A DNA stretch of 64,000 bases. It comes from JALORV01 sp963703945 (GTDB lineage: Bacteria; Pseudomonadota; Gammaproteobacteria; Burkholderiales; Burkholderiaceae_F). The position numbers and the translations under genes are program-made. This document shows positions 44,026 to 52,064 of the stretch, piece after piece. The notes under the pieces were generated by a model. The model worked only from the letters and a program-made list of their open reading frames with translations, searched no databases and was not told the DNA's origin. The first letter of the stretch is position 1. Each line of letters opens with the position of its first letter. Where the stretch lies: the NCBI GenBank assembly GCA_963703945.1, contig CAVPGM010000025.1:1-64000 (forward strand). Reading direction: 5' to 3'.

Positions 44026-45309
44026 TCAAAGCAGGAATTCGAGCTTGCGTGCAACCCACTCGCCGGCGCGCGCCAGCCAGCCGCGCTTCAGCCAGCGTTC
44101 GAGGGTGAGTTCCTCGCTCTCGCCGATATCCTCCGCGAACAGCGCTTCGAAGCACGCCGCGACGTCATCATCGAGGATGACGACGTTCGCCTCTGCGTTG
44201 TGCAGCAGGCTGCGCCAGTCCATGTTGCTGGATCCGGCGGTGACCCACACGCCGTCGATGACTGCGGTTTTCGCATGCAGGATCGCATTCCTGCGCTCGT
44301 AGATGCGCACGCCGGCCTCGAGCAGGCGGCCATAGAGCGAACGACCAGCGGCCAGCGGAGCCCACACGTCGCTGATGCCTGGCAGGGCGAGGCGGACGTC
44401 GACGCCGCGACGCGCAGCGTCGGTCAGCGCACGCACCAGGCGTCGTGTCGGAACAAAGTAGGCGGACGTGATGTAGACATTGTGATGCGCACGCCTGATG
44501 GCTCCGAGCAGCGCGCGGTACAGCGGGTTGCGCCGCCGCCCGGCCTCGCAGGCCGTCACGGCGATCGAGTGGTTGCCGGCCACGGCGAGCGACGGGAAAT
44601 AGTCGGCGACCTGTGGAGGTGCGTAAGCGCGCGAGCGCCATTGATCCATGTAAAGCCGCTGCAGCTCGGCCACCACCGGCCCCTCGATGCGCAGATGCGT
44701 ATCGCGCCAGGGCACCATGGACTCGCTGCGATCGTCATCCGGCGGACTTGAATAGACGCTGCTGATGTTGACGCCGCCGATGAAGGCCACGGCGCCGTCG
44801 ACGACCAGCAGCTTGCGATGATCACGCTGATGCACGGTCCACCGCAGCGGGTGGCGCAACGGGTTGATCGGATTGAATTCGAGCAGAGCGACTCCGGTAT
44901 CGCGCAACGAATCGAAATAACTCGCCGGAGTGGTCCACGATCCGAACGAGTCGTAAATGAGGTTGATCCTGACACCCTCGGCGCGCTTGTGCAGAAGGAG
45001 TTCGCGCAACTCGCTGCCGGGGCCGGCGTCCTCGAGAATGTAGCTTTCGATGTTGATGTGATCGCGCGCCTGCGAGATCGCGTCGAACATCGCACGATGG
45101 GTCTGTGGCCCATCGACCAGGATCTCGGCACGATTGCCCGGAGTGGCCCCGCGTCCGAGAGCAAGGCGCAGGATGCGGGCGTGCCGCCGCAGCACATCCG
45201 GGCGTCGACCGGCCGCGACATCACGTCGTTTCGACTGTCCCTGCCAATAGAAGAACCGCCGCAGCCAGGGCTGGGCGAGCGCAACGGCGGGAGTCGAGGG
45301 CTGGGTCAT
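44026..45309 (-). CDS. Cardiolipin synthase-like phospholipase D family protein
   Basis: 427 aa, intact. Two HKD motifs: HQRDHRKLLVVDG...GGVN (about residue 160) and ILHAKTAVIDGVWVTAGSSNMD (pieces of one motif, about residue 345). No N-terminal membrane helices, so it resembles the ClsB/YbhO group and not ClsA. It joins two phosphatidylglycerols (or PG and PE) to cardiolipin at the inner membrane. Upstream 490 bp have a sigma-54-like site at 45808. Confidence 0.87.
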   Translation of the reverse strand: MTQPSTPAVALAQPWLRRFFYWQGQSKRRDVAAGRRPDVLRRHARILRLALGRGATPGNRAEILVDGPQTHRAMFDAISQARDHINIESYILEDAGPGSELRELLLHKRAEGVRINLIYDSFGSWTTPASYFDSLRDTGVALLEFNPINPLRHPLRWTVHQRDHRKLLVVDGAVAFIGGVNISSVYSSPPDDDRSESMVPWRDTHLRIEGPVVAELQRLYMDQWRSRAYAPPQVADYFPSLAVAGNHSIAVTACEAGRRRNPLYRALLGAIRRAHHNVYITSAYFVPTRRLVRALTDAARRGVDVRLALPGISDVWAPLAAGRSLYGRLLEAGVRIYERRNAILHAKTAVIDGVWVTAGSSNMDWRSLLHNAEANVVILDDDVAACFEALFAEDIGESEELTLERWLKRGWLARAGEWVARKLEFLL

Positions 45310-45871
45310 GAGCGTTTCGCGCGTCTGGACGACCGCTCAGTGACCGGTGCCCGTCTCTTTGCCCTTGCCGCGCGAGCGGACATCGCGGCCTCGACACCGT
45401 GATGGCGATCCGGGCGAAGCGTCACCGGACGCCGCTTTTCCCGTGTCGTCGATACCCTGCACCGCGATGTTCCGCGTCAATGCGCTCGATCGCCCGGCCT
45501 CCGATGAAGGGTGCGCAAGCCGAGCGCGAAACGGCCACACCCGGCGCGCAGCCATCAGCGGGTCCCGACGCTGCGCAGTACATGGACGCGCGGCCGTCCG
45601 GACTGCGGCAGCATCCGGGAGGTCGGATGAGGGCCGGATTCGTTCGGCAAGCGCCCGGGGTGCTCGACCGGATCACGGCTGGGTCGGTCTACAGACGGAC
45701 GCGGGGGCGTGGTGTCCTCGGTTCGCAGGGGGCCCATGGCATGCCTCGTATCAGGAGATTACGAGTCGCCGGACACTGCAAGCGCGACTCGAACTAGTCT
45801 GCAGTCAGCAAGCCATGTACCTGCGCGGACCTGCCATGGTGTTCATGCCGCTCATGGGGGACGCGGCCTCC
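45310..45871. other. 560-bp region upstream of the cardiolipin synthase
   Basis: Long open frames on both strands here have no domain signature and no good starts. A minus-strand frame from ATG 45737 (GAGG 6 nt upstream; 60 codons) is the only one with a ribosome site, and it lies after the sigma-54-like site; I do not count it as a gene. Confidence 0.4.
45808..45821 (-). promoter_or_regulatory. Sigma-54-like promoter upstream of cardiolipin synthase
   Basis: GGTACATGGCTTGC on the minus strand. The first sure gene downstream is at 45309, 490 nt away, so a long leader or a small gene in between is implied. Confidence 0.4.
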
Positions 45872-47125
45872 TTACTCGGCGCCCGGTGCGTTGGCGCGCG
45901 TGACGACCGCAGGGTGCGCGCGTCGCCGAAGGCGCAGTCCGAGCAGATAGCGCAGACTCGCCGGCTCGTCTCGGTCACGGTCCAGATAGCCCGCCCACAC
46001 GCGCAGCGACTTCGATCGACGCGCACCGCAGCGCACTGCGACCAGGAATGGAACTGCGATGAAGGCGCCGCCGATTCCCCACATCCACCCGGCGAACATC
46101 ACCGTCAGGAACACGGCGAGCGGACTCAGTTCGAGGCGGCGACCGACAACCCACGGGGTGACGAAGTTGCTTTCGATCAGGTTGATCGCGCCGAACGCAG
46201 CCGGCGGCAGCAACATTTCTCCAGCGGATTCGAACGTCAGCGCTGCCGCAAGAAACAGCGTCACGAGCACGACGATCGGACCCAGGTAGGGAATGAAACT
46301 CATGATGCCGGCGAACGCGCCCCACAGCACCGGGTTCGGCAGGCCGATCATCCAGCACGCCAGACCGGTCGCCAGCCCGACGCCCGCGTTGATCAGCGCC
46401 TGCGTCGCCAGAAAGGTCGCGATATCGCGCTGCGCAGCGCGCACCGCACCGATCACGGCGACGCGCGAGCGGCGGCGCGGCAACGCCTCGACCGTGCGAC
46501 TGATGAGCCAGCGTTCGGAAGCAAGCAGAAAGAACAGCAGGACCAGTGTCGCTGAAACGAAAATGCCTCCTTCGCCGAGCTTCATCAACAGCGTCCCGGT
46601 CAGCGCAACACTTTCGCTGGCAATCTTGTCCTTGACAGGGTCCGCGGGCGGTGGCGCCGCGCGGGCCGTTGCGGGGCGCGCCGGGGCTGGCGCGAGAAAT
46701 GGCACCCCACGGCGCCACTCCTCGGCGCGGTCGATCAGTTGCTGAATGCCTTGCGGGGCCTTGTCCCACCAGCTGGCCGCCGGCGCAGCGAGTACCGAGG
46801 CCAGAATCACCAGGCTCAGCACGAAGCCGCCCACGACTGCGCCGGCGCCGAGAGCGTCTGGCACACCATGACGGCGCAGCCGCCTGACCAGTGGTGAAAA
46901 CGCGAAGGTCAGCACGACAGCCACCGTGACCGGCAGCAGTACCGGTTGCGCGTATTTTGCAAACGCCACAATTGCCAGCGCAAACAGCCCGCACGCTGCA
47001 CGAGAAGACGGTGGAGGTCCACTGCCCGGATGCGCCGGTGCCATGATGCGGCGATTCAGCGAATCGGCAAACGCATGGGAAGGACTTTCGCGCCAGCCCC
47101 TACTGTCCGCTGGCGCATTCGACAT
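45872..47125 (-). CDS. AI-2E (PerM/TqsA) family transporter-like protein
   Basis: 417 aa from ATG 47125; an open extension to 47272 is Arg-rich and unlikely. Eight or so membrane helices: FALAIVAFAKYAQPVLLP at the N-terminus and the family core FAGIMSFIPYLGPIVVL, WVVGRRLELSPLAVFLTVM, GWMWGIGGAFIAVPFLVA. Members export autoinducer-2 or act as sodium/proton antiporters; substrate not predictable. Downstream of response regulator 2 on the same strand. Confidence 0.85.
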   Translation of the reverse strand: MSNAPADSRGWRESPSHAFADSLNRRIMAPAHPGSGPPPSSRAACGLFALAIVAFAKYAQPVLLPVTVAVVLTFAFSPLVRRLRRHGVPDALGAGAVVGGFVLSLVILASVLAAPAASWWDKAPQGIQQLIDRAEEWRRGVPFLAPAPARPATARAAPPPADPVKDKIASESVALTGTLLMKLGEGGIFVSATLVLLFFLLASERWLISRTVEALPRRRSRVAVIGAVRAAQRDIATFLATQALINAGVGLATGLACWMIGLPNPVLWGAFAGIMSFIPYLGPIVVLVTLFLAAALTFESAGEMLLPPAAFGAINLIESNFVTPWVVGRRLELSPLAVFLTVMFAGWMWGIGGAFIAVPFLVAVRCGARRSKSLRVWAGYLDRDRDEPASLRYLLGLRLRRRAHPAVVTRANAPGAE

Positions 47126-47326
47126 CGCTCCCGCGTTCGCGCGTCGGGGCACAGGTCCGTTCGCGCGGCAACGTGCCGGCCCCCGGCTGCGCGCCCGGCG
47201 CACGCACCGCGCGCGGCGCTCCGGGCGTCGAAGGGCCCGAGGAGCGCACGCCATGCAGCGTGGTGACGCCAAGCGCCATCAGTGACAGTGCGAGCAGGTG
47301 TGCGGGCTGGATCACGTCGGCTTCAA

Positions 47327-47340
47327 GCATATGGCATGCC
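47327..47340 (-). promoter_or_regulatory. Sigma-54-like site before the AI-2E family gene
   Basis: GGCATGCCATATGC, two mismatches. Together with 39935-39948 it is part of a 16-bp repeated block AAGCATATGGC[AG]TGCCC (plus-strand reading). About 200 nt before ATG 47125. Confidence 0.35.
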
Positions 47341-47365
47341 CGGATGGCCTGTTCGGCCGGCAGAT

Positions 47366-48733
47366 TCAAGTGTTGCTCCCTTCGGTCTTTGCCGCGTCCT
47401 GTGCGGCATAGGCCTCAAGACGGTTGTACAGCGTCTTCAGGCTGATACCGAGAGTCGCGGCAGCGCGTTTTTTGACGCCGCCGCACCGTGCCAAGGTCGC
47501 CATCGTGACCCGCCGGTCGACTTCGTCGAGCGGCATACCGATGCGCACCGTTATGAGGTCATCGGTCTCCTCCATCGATGCCTGCCGCGGCGGCGCATCG
47601 CTGCCGTCGATGACGCTTCCCGCGTGCAGATAAGCCCGGTGAACGAAACTCTGCAGTTCGCGCACGTTGCCGGGCCAGACGTGCTCATGCAGGCGGGCAA
47701 GAGCGGCGCACGAGAACCATTTGCGCGTTCCTTCAGCCCGGTTGATCTGGTCGAGGAAGTGCTGCGCCAACAGGTCGATGTCCGAACCGCGCAGTCGCAG
47801 CGGCGGCACGTGGAGGGGAAAGACGGAAACCCTCTGCAGCAGGTCCTCCCTGAAGGTGCCCTGCTGGACAGCAGCCGTCAACGGACGGTCGCAGCTTGCC
47901 ACGATGCGCGCGTCCGTCGTGAGGGGCGTTGTACCTCGCGCGGCAACGAGGTGCCCTGATTCGAGGAAGCGGAGCAGTTTGACCTGCGCCATCAGCGGCA
48001 GCGAGCCGACCCGTTTCAAGAGCACGGTTCCACCCTGCGCGCGCTCGAGGGTACCGGCGTGGCGCTGCTGGGGGCCGCTGCCGGGCATTCCGTCGGATCC
48101 AAACAGCTCGGCTTCGATCGACTGCGAAGGGACCGCACTGCAGTCAAGCACGAGCAACGGGGTGCGCCTTCTCCACGAGACTTCGTGCAGCGTGCGCGCG
48201 ACAGCTTCCTTGCCGCTGCCGCGTTCGCCGACCAGCAGGACCGGGGCCGACGTGGGTGCGACGCGCACGATACGGTCGTACAGTTCCTGCATCGGCGCCG
48301 AGTTGCCGAGCAGGCGACCGAACCGAGCGACCCGCCGCAGTTCTTCGCGCAATTCGCCGATTTCCTGCTTCAGATCCACCGCGCGCGGCTGCCGTCTCAG
48401 CAGTTGCACCAGCCGGTCCATATCGACCGGCTTGATCAGGTAATCGCTGGCGCCGAGCCGCAGGCCCTCGATCGCGCCGTCGATCGATGCATGTCCGGTG
48501 ACCAGCACGACGTCCGTCGCCGCCGGGAGCTGCAGATCGCGCAGCAGCGCCATGCCGTCACCGTCCGGCAGTTCGAGGTCAACCAGGACAAGATCGGGTG
48601 CGGCGCGGGCCAGCTGGGCGCGCGCGGCTCTCAGCGTATCGGCCTGCCCGACACTGAATCCTTCACGCGAAGCTATACCTGCCAGCAGCTCGCGCGAGTC
48701 GGCGTCGTCATCGACGACCAGAGCATGCGGCAT
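47366..48733 (-). CDS. NtrC-type response regulator 2 with inactivated AAA+ domain
   Basis: 455 aa. Receiver intact (LVVDDDADSRE; phospho-Asp in LVLVDLELPDG) and Fis-type HTH intact (GVKKRAAATLGISLKTLYNRL). The AAA+ domain keeps Walker A (GERGSGKEAV) and the R-finger region (FREDLLQRVSVF) but the GAFTGA loop is replaced (GSDGMPGSGPQQRH) and Walker B reads GGTVLLKRVGSLP, with the catalytic Asp-Glu changed to Lys-Arg. It should bind DNA and sense phosphorylation but not hydrolyse ATP or contact sigma-54. Clear paralogue of 33722-35134. It may work as an antagonist or heteromer partner. Follows BON lipoprotein 2 by 128 bp. Confidence 0.9.
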   Translation of the reverse strand: MPHALVVDDDADSRELLAGIASREGFSVGQADTLRAARAQLARAAPDLVLVDLELPDGDGMALLRDLQLPAATDVVLVTGHASIDGAIEGLRLGASDYLIKPVDMDRLVQLLRRQPRAVDLKQEIGELREELRRVARFGRLLGNSAPMQELYDRIVRVAPTSAPVLLVGERGSGKEAVARTLHEVSWRRRTPLLVLDCSAVPSQSIEAELFGSDGMPGSGPQQRHAGTLERAQGGTVLLKRVGSLPLMAQVKLLRFLESGHLVAARGTTPLTTDARIVASCDRPLTAAVQQGTFREDLLQRVSVFPLHVPPLRLRGSDIDLLAQHFLDQINRAEGTRKWFSCAALARLHEHVWPGNVRELQSFVHRAYLHAGSVIDGSDAPPRQASMEETDDLITVRIGMPLDEVDRRVTMATLARCGGVKKRAAATLGISLKTLYNRLEAYAAQDAAKTEGSNT

Positions 48734-48861
48734 GGCCGGCTCAGAGAAGCGTCGCCCGCAGCTGCGCGCGATCCTGCCGCGCAGCCGCTCCGAAAGACCC
48801 GCCCGGATGAGTAGGCGAAACGGTCTTGCGGTCGGGCGACGTCCCCAGGTCCGTCAAACGG

Positions 48862-49179
48862 TCAGCCTTGCGGAGCATTGACGATGACGGAGTTCTGCAC
48901 CTGCTTCACGCCGGGCACAGCGGCCGCCAGTTGCGCGGCCTTCTGCCTTTCGGCCTCGCTGACCGCAAACCCGCTCAATTGCACCACGCCCTTGAGAGTC
49001 TCGACCTGGATACGCGTTGCAGCCACGGTATGGTCTTCAGCAAAGCGCGACTTGACCCGCGCCGTGATTGTCGCGTCATCGACGTATTCGCCGACGGAGC
49101 TCTGGCCGCTGGTCACCGAACAGGCCACGGTGAAGAGGCTGAGACAGCCGATCATTGCAGCCACCAAGATCTTCTTCAT
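48862..49179 (-). CDS. BON-domain lipoprotein 2
   Basis: 105 aa from ATG 49179 (AAAGGA 6 nt upstream). Lipobox TVAC at about residue 20, then one BON domain: DDATITARVKSRFAED, RIQVETLKGVVQLSGFAV, AAAVPGVKQVQNSVIV. Paralogue of the BON gene at 33251. First gene of a likely transcript BON2-regulator 2, under a full-consensus sigma-54 site. Confidence 0.87.
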   Translation of the reverse strand: MKKILVAAMIGCLSLFTVACSVTSGQSSVGEYVDDATITARVKSRFAEDHTVAATRIQVETLKGVVQLSGFAVSEAERQKAAQLAAAVPGVKQVQNSVIVNAPQG

Positions 49180-49242
49180 CTGAGGTCCTTTCATCTCGAC
49201 ATTTGATGGGCTTACTCGGCGTTAGTCGCCGTCTTTGACCCG

Positions 49243-49256
49243 GCAACCGACGTGCC
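49243..49256 (-). promoter_or_regulatory. Sigma-54 promoter before BON lipoprotein 2
   Basis: GGCACGTCGGTTGC on the minus strand, preceded by CG; full consensus, about 52 nt leader to ATG 49179. Confidence 0.72.
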
Positions 49257-49311
49257 CGAAAGCGGGCACATCGTTCGCTAACGCGCGGTGGCCCTGTCGC
49301 TGACGTGTGGC

Positions 49312-49325
49312 GGCACGCAATCTGC
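49312..49325 (+). promoter_or_regulatory. Sigma-54 promoter before the 87-aa gene
   Basis: GGCACGCAATCTGC, one mismatch (CTGC). Divergent from the site at 49243-49256; start about 27 nt before ATG 49364. Confidence 0.5.
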
Positions 49326-49363
49326 TTTGCCGGTTACTTAGAACCGCCAACTCAGGAGGTGCC

Positions 49364-49627
49364 ATGCCACTGCGCGGAGATCGTTTGCGCTGGCCGCCGC
49401 GACTGTCACGTCGTCAGACTGGAACACGTCAGACGTTGGCGACCGATGCGCAATCCCCGGCACCGCGCCAGCCGAATGAGCGCGACCTGTCGGCCGACGC
49501 GCAGTCGGGTCCCCCGCGAAAGGTGATCCTGCAGGCAAAGCGGGATCTCGAGCAGGGCCTTGAGGACACCGATTGCCACAACCGCGTACAGGAGGCTCTC
49601 GGAGATGCAGACAAGAAGGAGCCGTGA
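49364..49627 (+). CDS. 87-aa hydrophilic protein of unknown function
   Basis: ATG 49364 with AGGAGG 4 nt upstream. The first half is Arg/Pro/Gln-rich and probably disordered; the second half forms a charged helix (RKVILQAKRDLEQGLEDTDCHNR). GTGA overlap with the galU fragment behind it. Not recognised. Confidence 0.55.
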   Translation: MPLRGDRLRWPPRLSRRQTGTRQTLATDAQSPAPRQPNERDLSADAQSGPPRKVILQAKRDLEQGLEDTDCHNRVQEALGDADKKEP

Positions 49628-49899
49628 AATTGCCTGATGGCCTGCAGCCCGGGGCGTGCGAGGAAGTGCAGCTGACCGACGGGATCGCACGCCTGCTTGC
49701 TCGCGAGCCTGTCCACAGCTGCGAATATTCGGGTGCTCGCTACGACTGCGGCACCCGGCTCGCATTTCTCGAGGCCACGTTGGTCCTTGCGGCTCAGCAT
49801 CCCGAGCTTGGAAGTTCGTTCCGGCTGCGCGTGACTGAACTTGCGCGGCAGCTTTCTTCTCCCCTTCCTCCCGTGCGCCCCTTTACCAGCCGCAGGTGA
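49624..49899 (+). pseudogene. galU: C-terminal fragment of UTP-glucose-1-phosphate uridylyltransferase
   Basis: From a GTG at 49624, 91 codons. The stretch GACEEVQLTDGIARLL and the following YSGARYDCGTRLAFLEATLVLA match the C-terminal region of GalU (GGEIQLTDAI, RYDCG.KLGYLEA). The nucleotide-binding N-terminus (GXGTRXLPATK) is absent, so no catalysis is expected. Could instead be a domesticated small gene because it starts by translational coupling. Confidence 0.6.
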
Positions 49900-49954
49900 G
49901 CCAGCCGCCTGGCACCTCCGCCGATAACCCTGCTCACGTCCCGTGACCTGGGCA

Positions 49955-49968
49955 GGCACGGCACTTGC
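49955..49968 (+). promoter_or_regulatory. Sigma-54 promoter of rpoN
   Basis: GGCACGGCACTTGC followed by a run of T, full consensus, 170 bp before the rpoN ATG. The identical 14-mer occurs at 43025. Suggests positive autoregulation. Confidence 0.72.
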
Positions 49969-50137
49969 TTTTTTTTAACAGGGCCTTCAGAGACGCCGAC
50001 GACTGGGGTCAGATCAGTCGAGCGCTCGATGCAGTCCTGATTCAATCGGGCAGGCATTCGAAGCCGATCCGGCAAGGGCCGCCGCCATCGCTGTTCGGCG
50101 CGACAACGCAAGGCCTGGCCAAAAACGAGGAGGAAGG

Positions 50138-51610
50138 ATGACGCAAACGCGGCTCCGCCAGGAGCATCGTCAACAGCAGACCCTCACGCCGCGTCTCCAG
50201 CAGGCGGTAAGACTGCTGCAACTCTCGTCACTCGACTTTGCGCAGGAGGTCAACCAGGCGATGGAGAACAACCCCTTCCTGGAGCCGGACGAGGTCGATA
50301 ACAATGCGACCGCCGCAGCGGCGTCGGCCGCCGCACGCGAACCGGTAGCAGCGCCGTCTGCCGAGACCCCGCAGCAGGTCACCATCGTCGACGCACCTCC
50401 GGAATCCCCGAGCGACAGCGAGTGGGAGAGCAGCGCTTGGGCCCAGTACGGCAGCCCGGGATCGCGCCGGTCGAACGGCTCGGAAACCGACGTCGACTAT
50501 GCCGATCTCGCCGCCGCCGATCAGTCGCTGCGGGATCACCTCCGTTCACAGGTGCGGCTGCTGCCCGCCTCGGACCGCGACCGCATGCTGATGACGACGA
50601 TCGTCGAGGCGCTCGACGAAGACGGCTATCTGCGCGTGTCGATGGACGAGATCAAGGCGCTGTCCGGGCTCGAACCGCCGCCTGACGACGATGAACTGCT
50701 GGTGGCGCTGCGACTCGTGCAGTCGCTCGAGCCGGATGGCGTGGCGGCGCGCGATCTCAGGGAATGTCTGCTGCTGCAACTGCGCGAATTCCAGAACGGC
50801 AGTCGCACGCCGACTCACTGCCTGGCGACGCAAATTGTCGCGGAGTGCCTCGAGGGGGTGGCGATGCACGACATCGCAGGGGTTGCGCGCGCTCTCGGCA
50901 GCACGGTGGCTGAGGTCGAGTGTGCCGTGGACTGCATCCGGCACCTCGAACCTCGGCCCGGTTGGCGATACGGAGCCTCTGATACCCGCTTCATCACGCC
51001 TGACCTCATCGTCCGCAAGGTGCGCGACGAATGGACGGTGATGCTAAATCCCGATGTTGTTCCACGCGTGCGCTTGAATCGCATGTACGCCGACCTGTTC
51101 CGTAGCCATCGCGACTCGCGCCATTCCGATCTGGCCGCGCAGCTGCAGGAAGCGCGCTGGACCGTGCGCAATGTCGAGCAGCGCTTCTCCACCATTCTGC
51201 GGGTGGGCCAGGCCATCGCCCAGCGGCAACGCAACTTCCTCGAATACGGCGAGTTGGCAATGAAGCCGCTCGGACTGCGCGAAATCGCGGAAGAGCTGGG
51301 CTTGCATGAGTCGACGGTGTCGCGCGTCACCAACAACAAGTACATGGCAACGCCGCTCGGCGTGTTCGAACTGAAGTTCTTCTTCTCGCGTGCACTCACA
51401 ACTGCCAACGGCGGCGCGTGCTCCACCACGGCGATACGCGGTGCGATCAAGGAAATGATCGACGCCGAGGACTCATGCAATCCGCTGTCGGATGCCCACA
51501 TTGCTCGCATTCTGTCGCGACAGGGTCTTCAGGTGGCACGTCGGACGGTGACCAAATACCGGCAGATGATGAAAGTCCTGCCGTACGAGGCGCGACGCCG
51601 CACCCACTGA
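50138..51610 (+). CDS. rpoN: RNA polymerase sigma-54 factor
   Basis: 490 aa; GAGGAGGAAGG directly before the ATG. Region I is Gln/Leu-rich (QQQTLTPRLQQAVRLLQLSSLDF) in pieces typical of the activator-interacting part; region II is acidic; region III has the core-binding and HTH parts (LREIAEELGLHESTVSRVTNNKY) and the RpoN box appears as ARRTVTKYRQ (consensus ARRTVAKYRE). Complete and likely functional. Being surrounded by its own target-like promoters it may be a second, dedicated sigma-54; another copy elsewhere cannot be judged from here. Confidence 0.95.
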   Translation: MTQTRLRQEHRQQQTLTPRLQQAVRLLQLSSLDFAQEVNQAMENNPFLEPDEVDNNATAAAASAAAREPVAAPSAETPQQVTIVDAPPESPSDSEWESSAWAQYGSPGSRRSNGSETDVDYADLAAADQSLRDHLRSQVRLLPASDRDRMLMTTIVEALDEDGYLRVSMDEIKALSGLEPPPDDDELLVALRLVQSLEPDGVAARDLRECLLLQLREFQNGSRTPTHCLATQIVAECLEGVAMHDIAGVARALGSTVAEVECAVDCIRHLEPRPGWRYGASDTRFITPDLIVRKVRDEWTVMLNPDVVPRVRLNRMYADLFRSHRDSRHSDLAAQLQEARWTVRNVEQRFSTILRVGQAIAQRQRNFLEYGELAMKPLGLREIAEELGLHESTVSRVTNNKYMATPLGVFELKFFFSRALTTANGGACSTTAIRGAIKEMIDAEDSCNPLSDAHIARILSRQGLQVARRTVTKYRQMMKVLPYEARRRTH

Positions 51611-51633
51611 AGCCAGCGCTCTTGCCGGACACG

Positions 51634-51672
51634 AAAAGAGGGCGGCCCTTCAATACTGTCGAGGGCCGCCCT
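51634..51672 (-). terminator. Rho-independent terminator after the glycine-zipper gene
   Basis: AGGGCGGCCCT and AGGGCCGCCCT form an 11-bp perfect stem with a 12-nt loop (51639-51672); on the minus strand it is followed by CTTTTCG. It ends the gene at 51703. Confidence 0.75.
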
Positions 51673-51702
51673 GGTGCGCCACGCACGAGAGGCGCGCGCG
51701 CC

Positions 51703-51941
51703 TTACTTGCCCCGGCCCTCTTCTGGTCCTGGTTCTGGCCGACCTCGTGACCAATCACGCCGCCCGCCACTGCGCCCCCGACGGTTCCCAGCACGCCGCC
51801 ACCAGTCACCGCATGGCCTATCGCTGCACCTGCGCCCGCGCCGATCGCGGTTCCCTTCTCTGCATTGGACCATGTACCGCATCCGGCGAAGGCCAGCGCA
51901 GAGACGATTGCAAGCGTGGTGTTCCTCGCTGATCTACTCAT
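51703..51941 (-). CDS. Glycine-zipper lipoprotein, one base missing near the end
   Basis: ATG 51941 after AGGAG. Lipobox FAGC (about residue 21), then the zipper: AIGAGAGAAIGHAVTGGG and VGGAVAGGVIGHEVGQ. A G is missing near 51718; with it the protein ends NQDQKRGRGK and TAA at 51703 (79 aa), without it the frame wanders to 51447. Outer-membrane lipoproteins of this type are envelope-stress proteins. Confidence 0.78.
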
Positions 51942-52012
51942 CTCGTACTCCTGCAGGTAGGTTTTACCTCCGAGCCCCGCATTCGATGAGGCATCGGCCG
52001 TAAGCGAATAGG

Positions 52013-52026
52013 GCAATTCCGGTGCC
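52013..52026 (-). promoter_or_regulatory. Sigma-54 promoter before the glycine-zipper gene
   Basis: GGCACCGGAATTGC on the minus strand, full consensus; about 60-nt leader to ATG 51941. Confidence 0.7.
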
Positions 52027-52064
52027 CTGATGCTCGCAGTGCGCCGTGTGAAAGTCGCGTTTCA

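Noticed and set aside
45347..46555. Plus-strand open frame of 402 codons
   Set aside because: Mostly antisense of the AI-2E family gene, no domain.
47100..47369. 89-codon ORF from a TTG coupled to response regulator 2
   Set aside because: Has a plausible ribosome site but low-complexity content and contains the sigma-54-like site before the AI-2E family gene; not supported as a gene.
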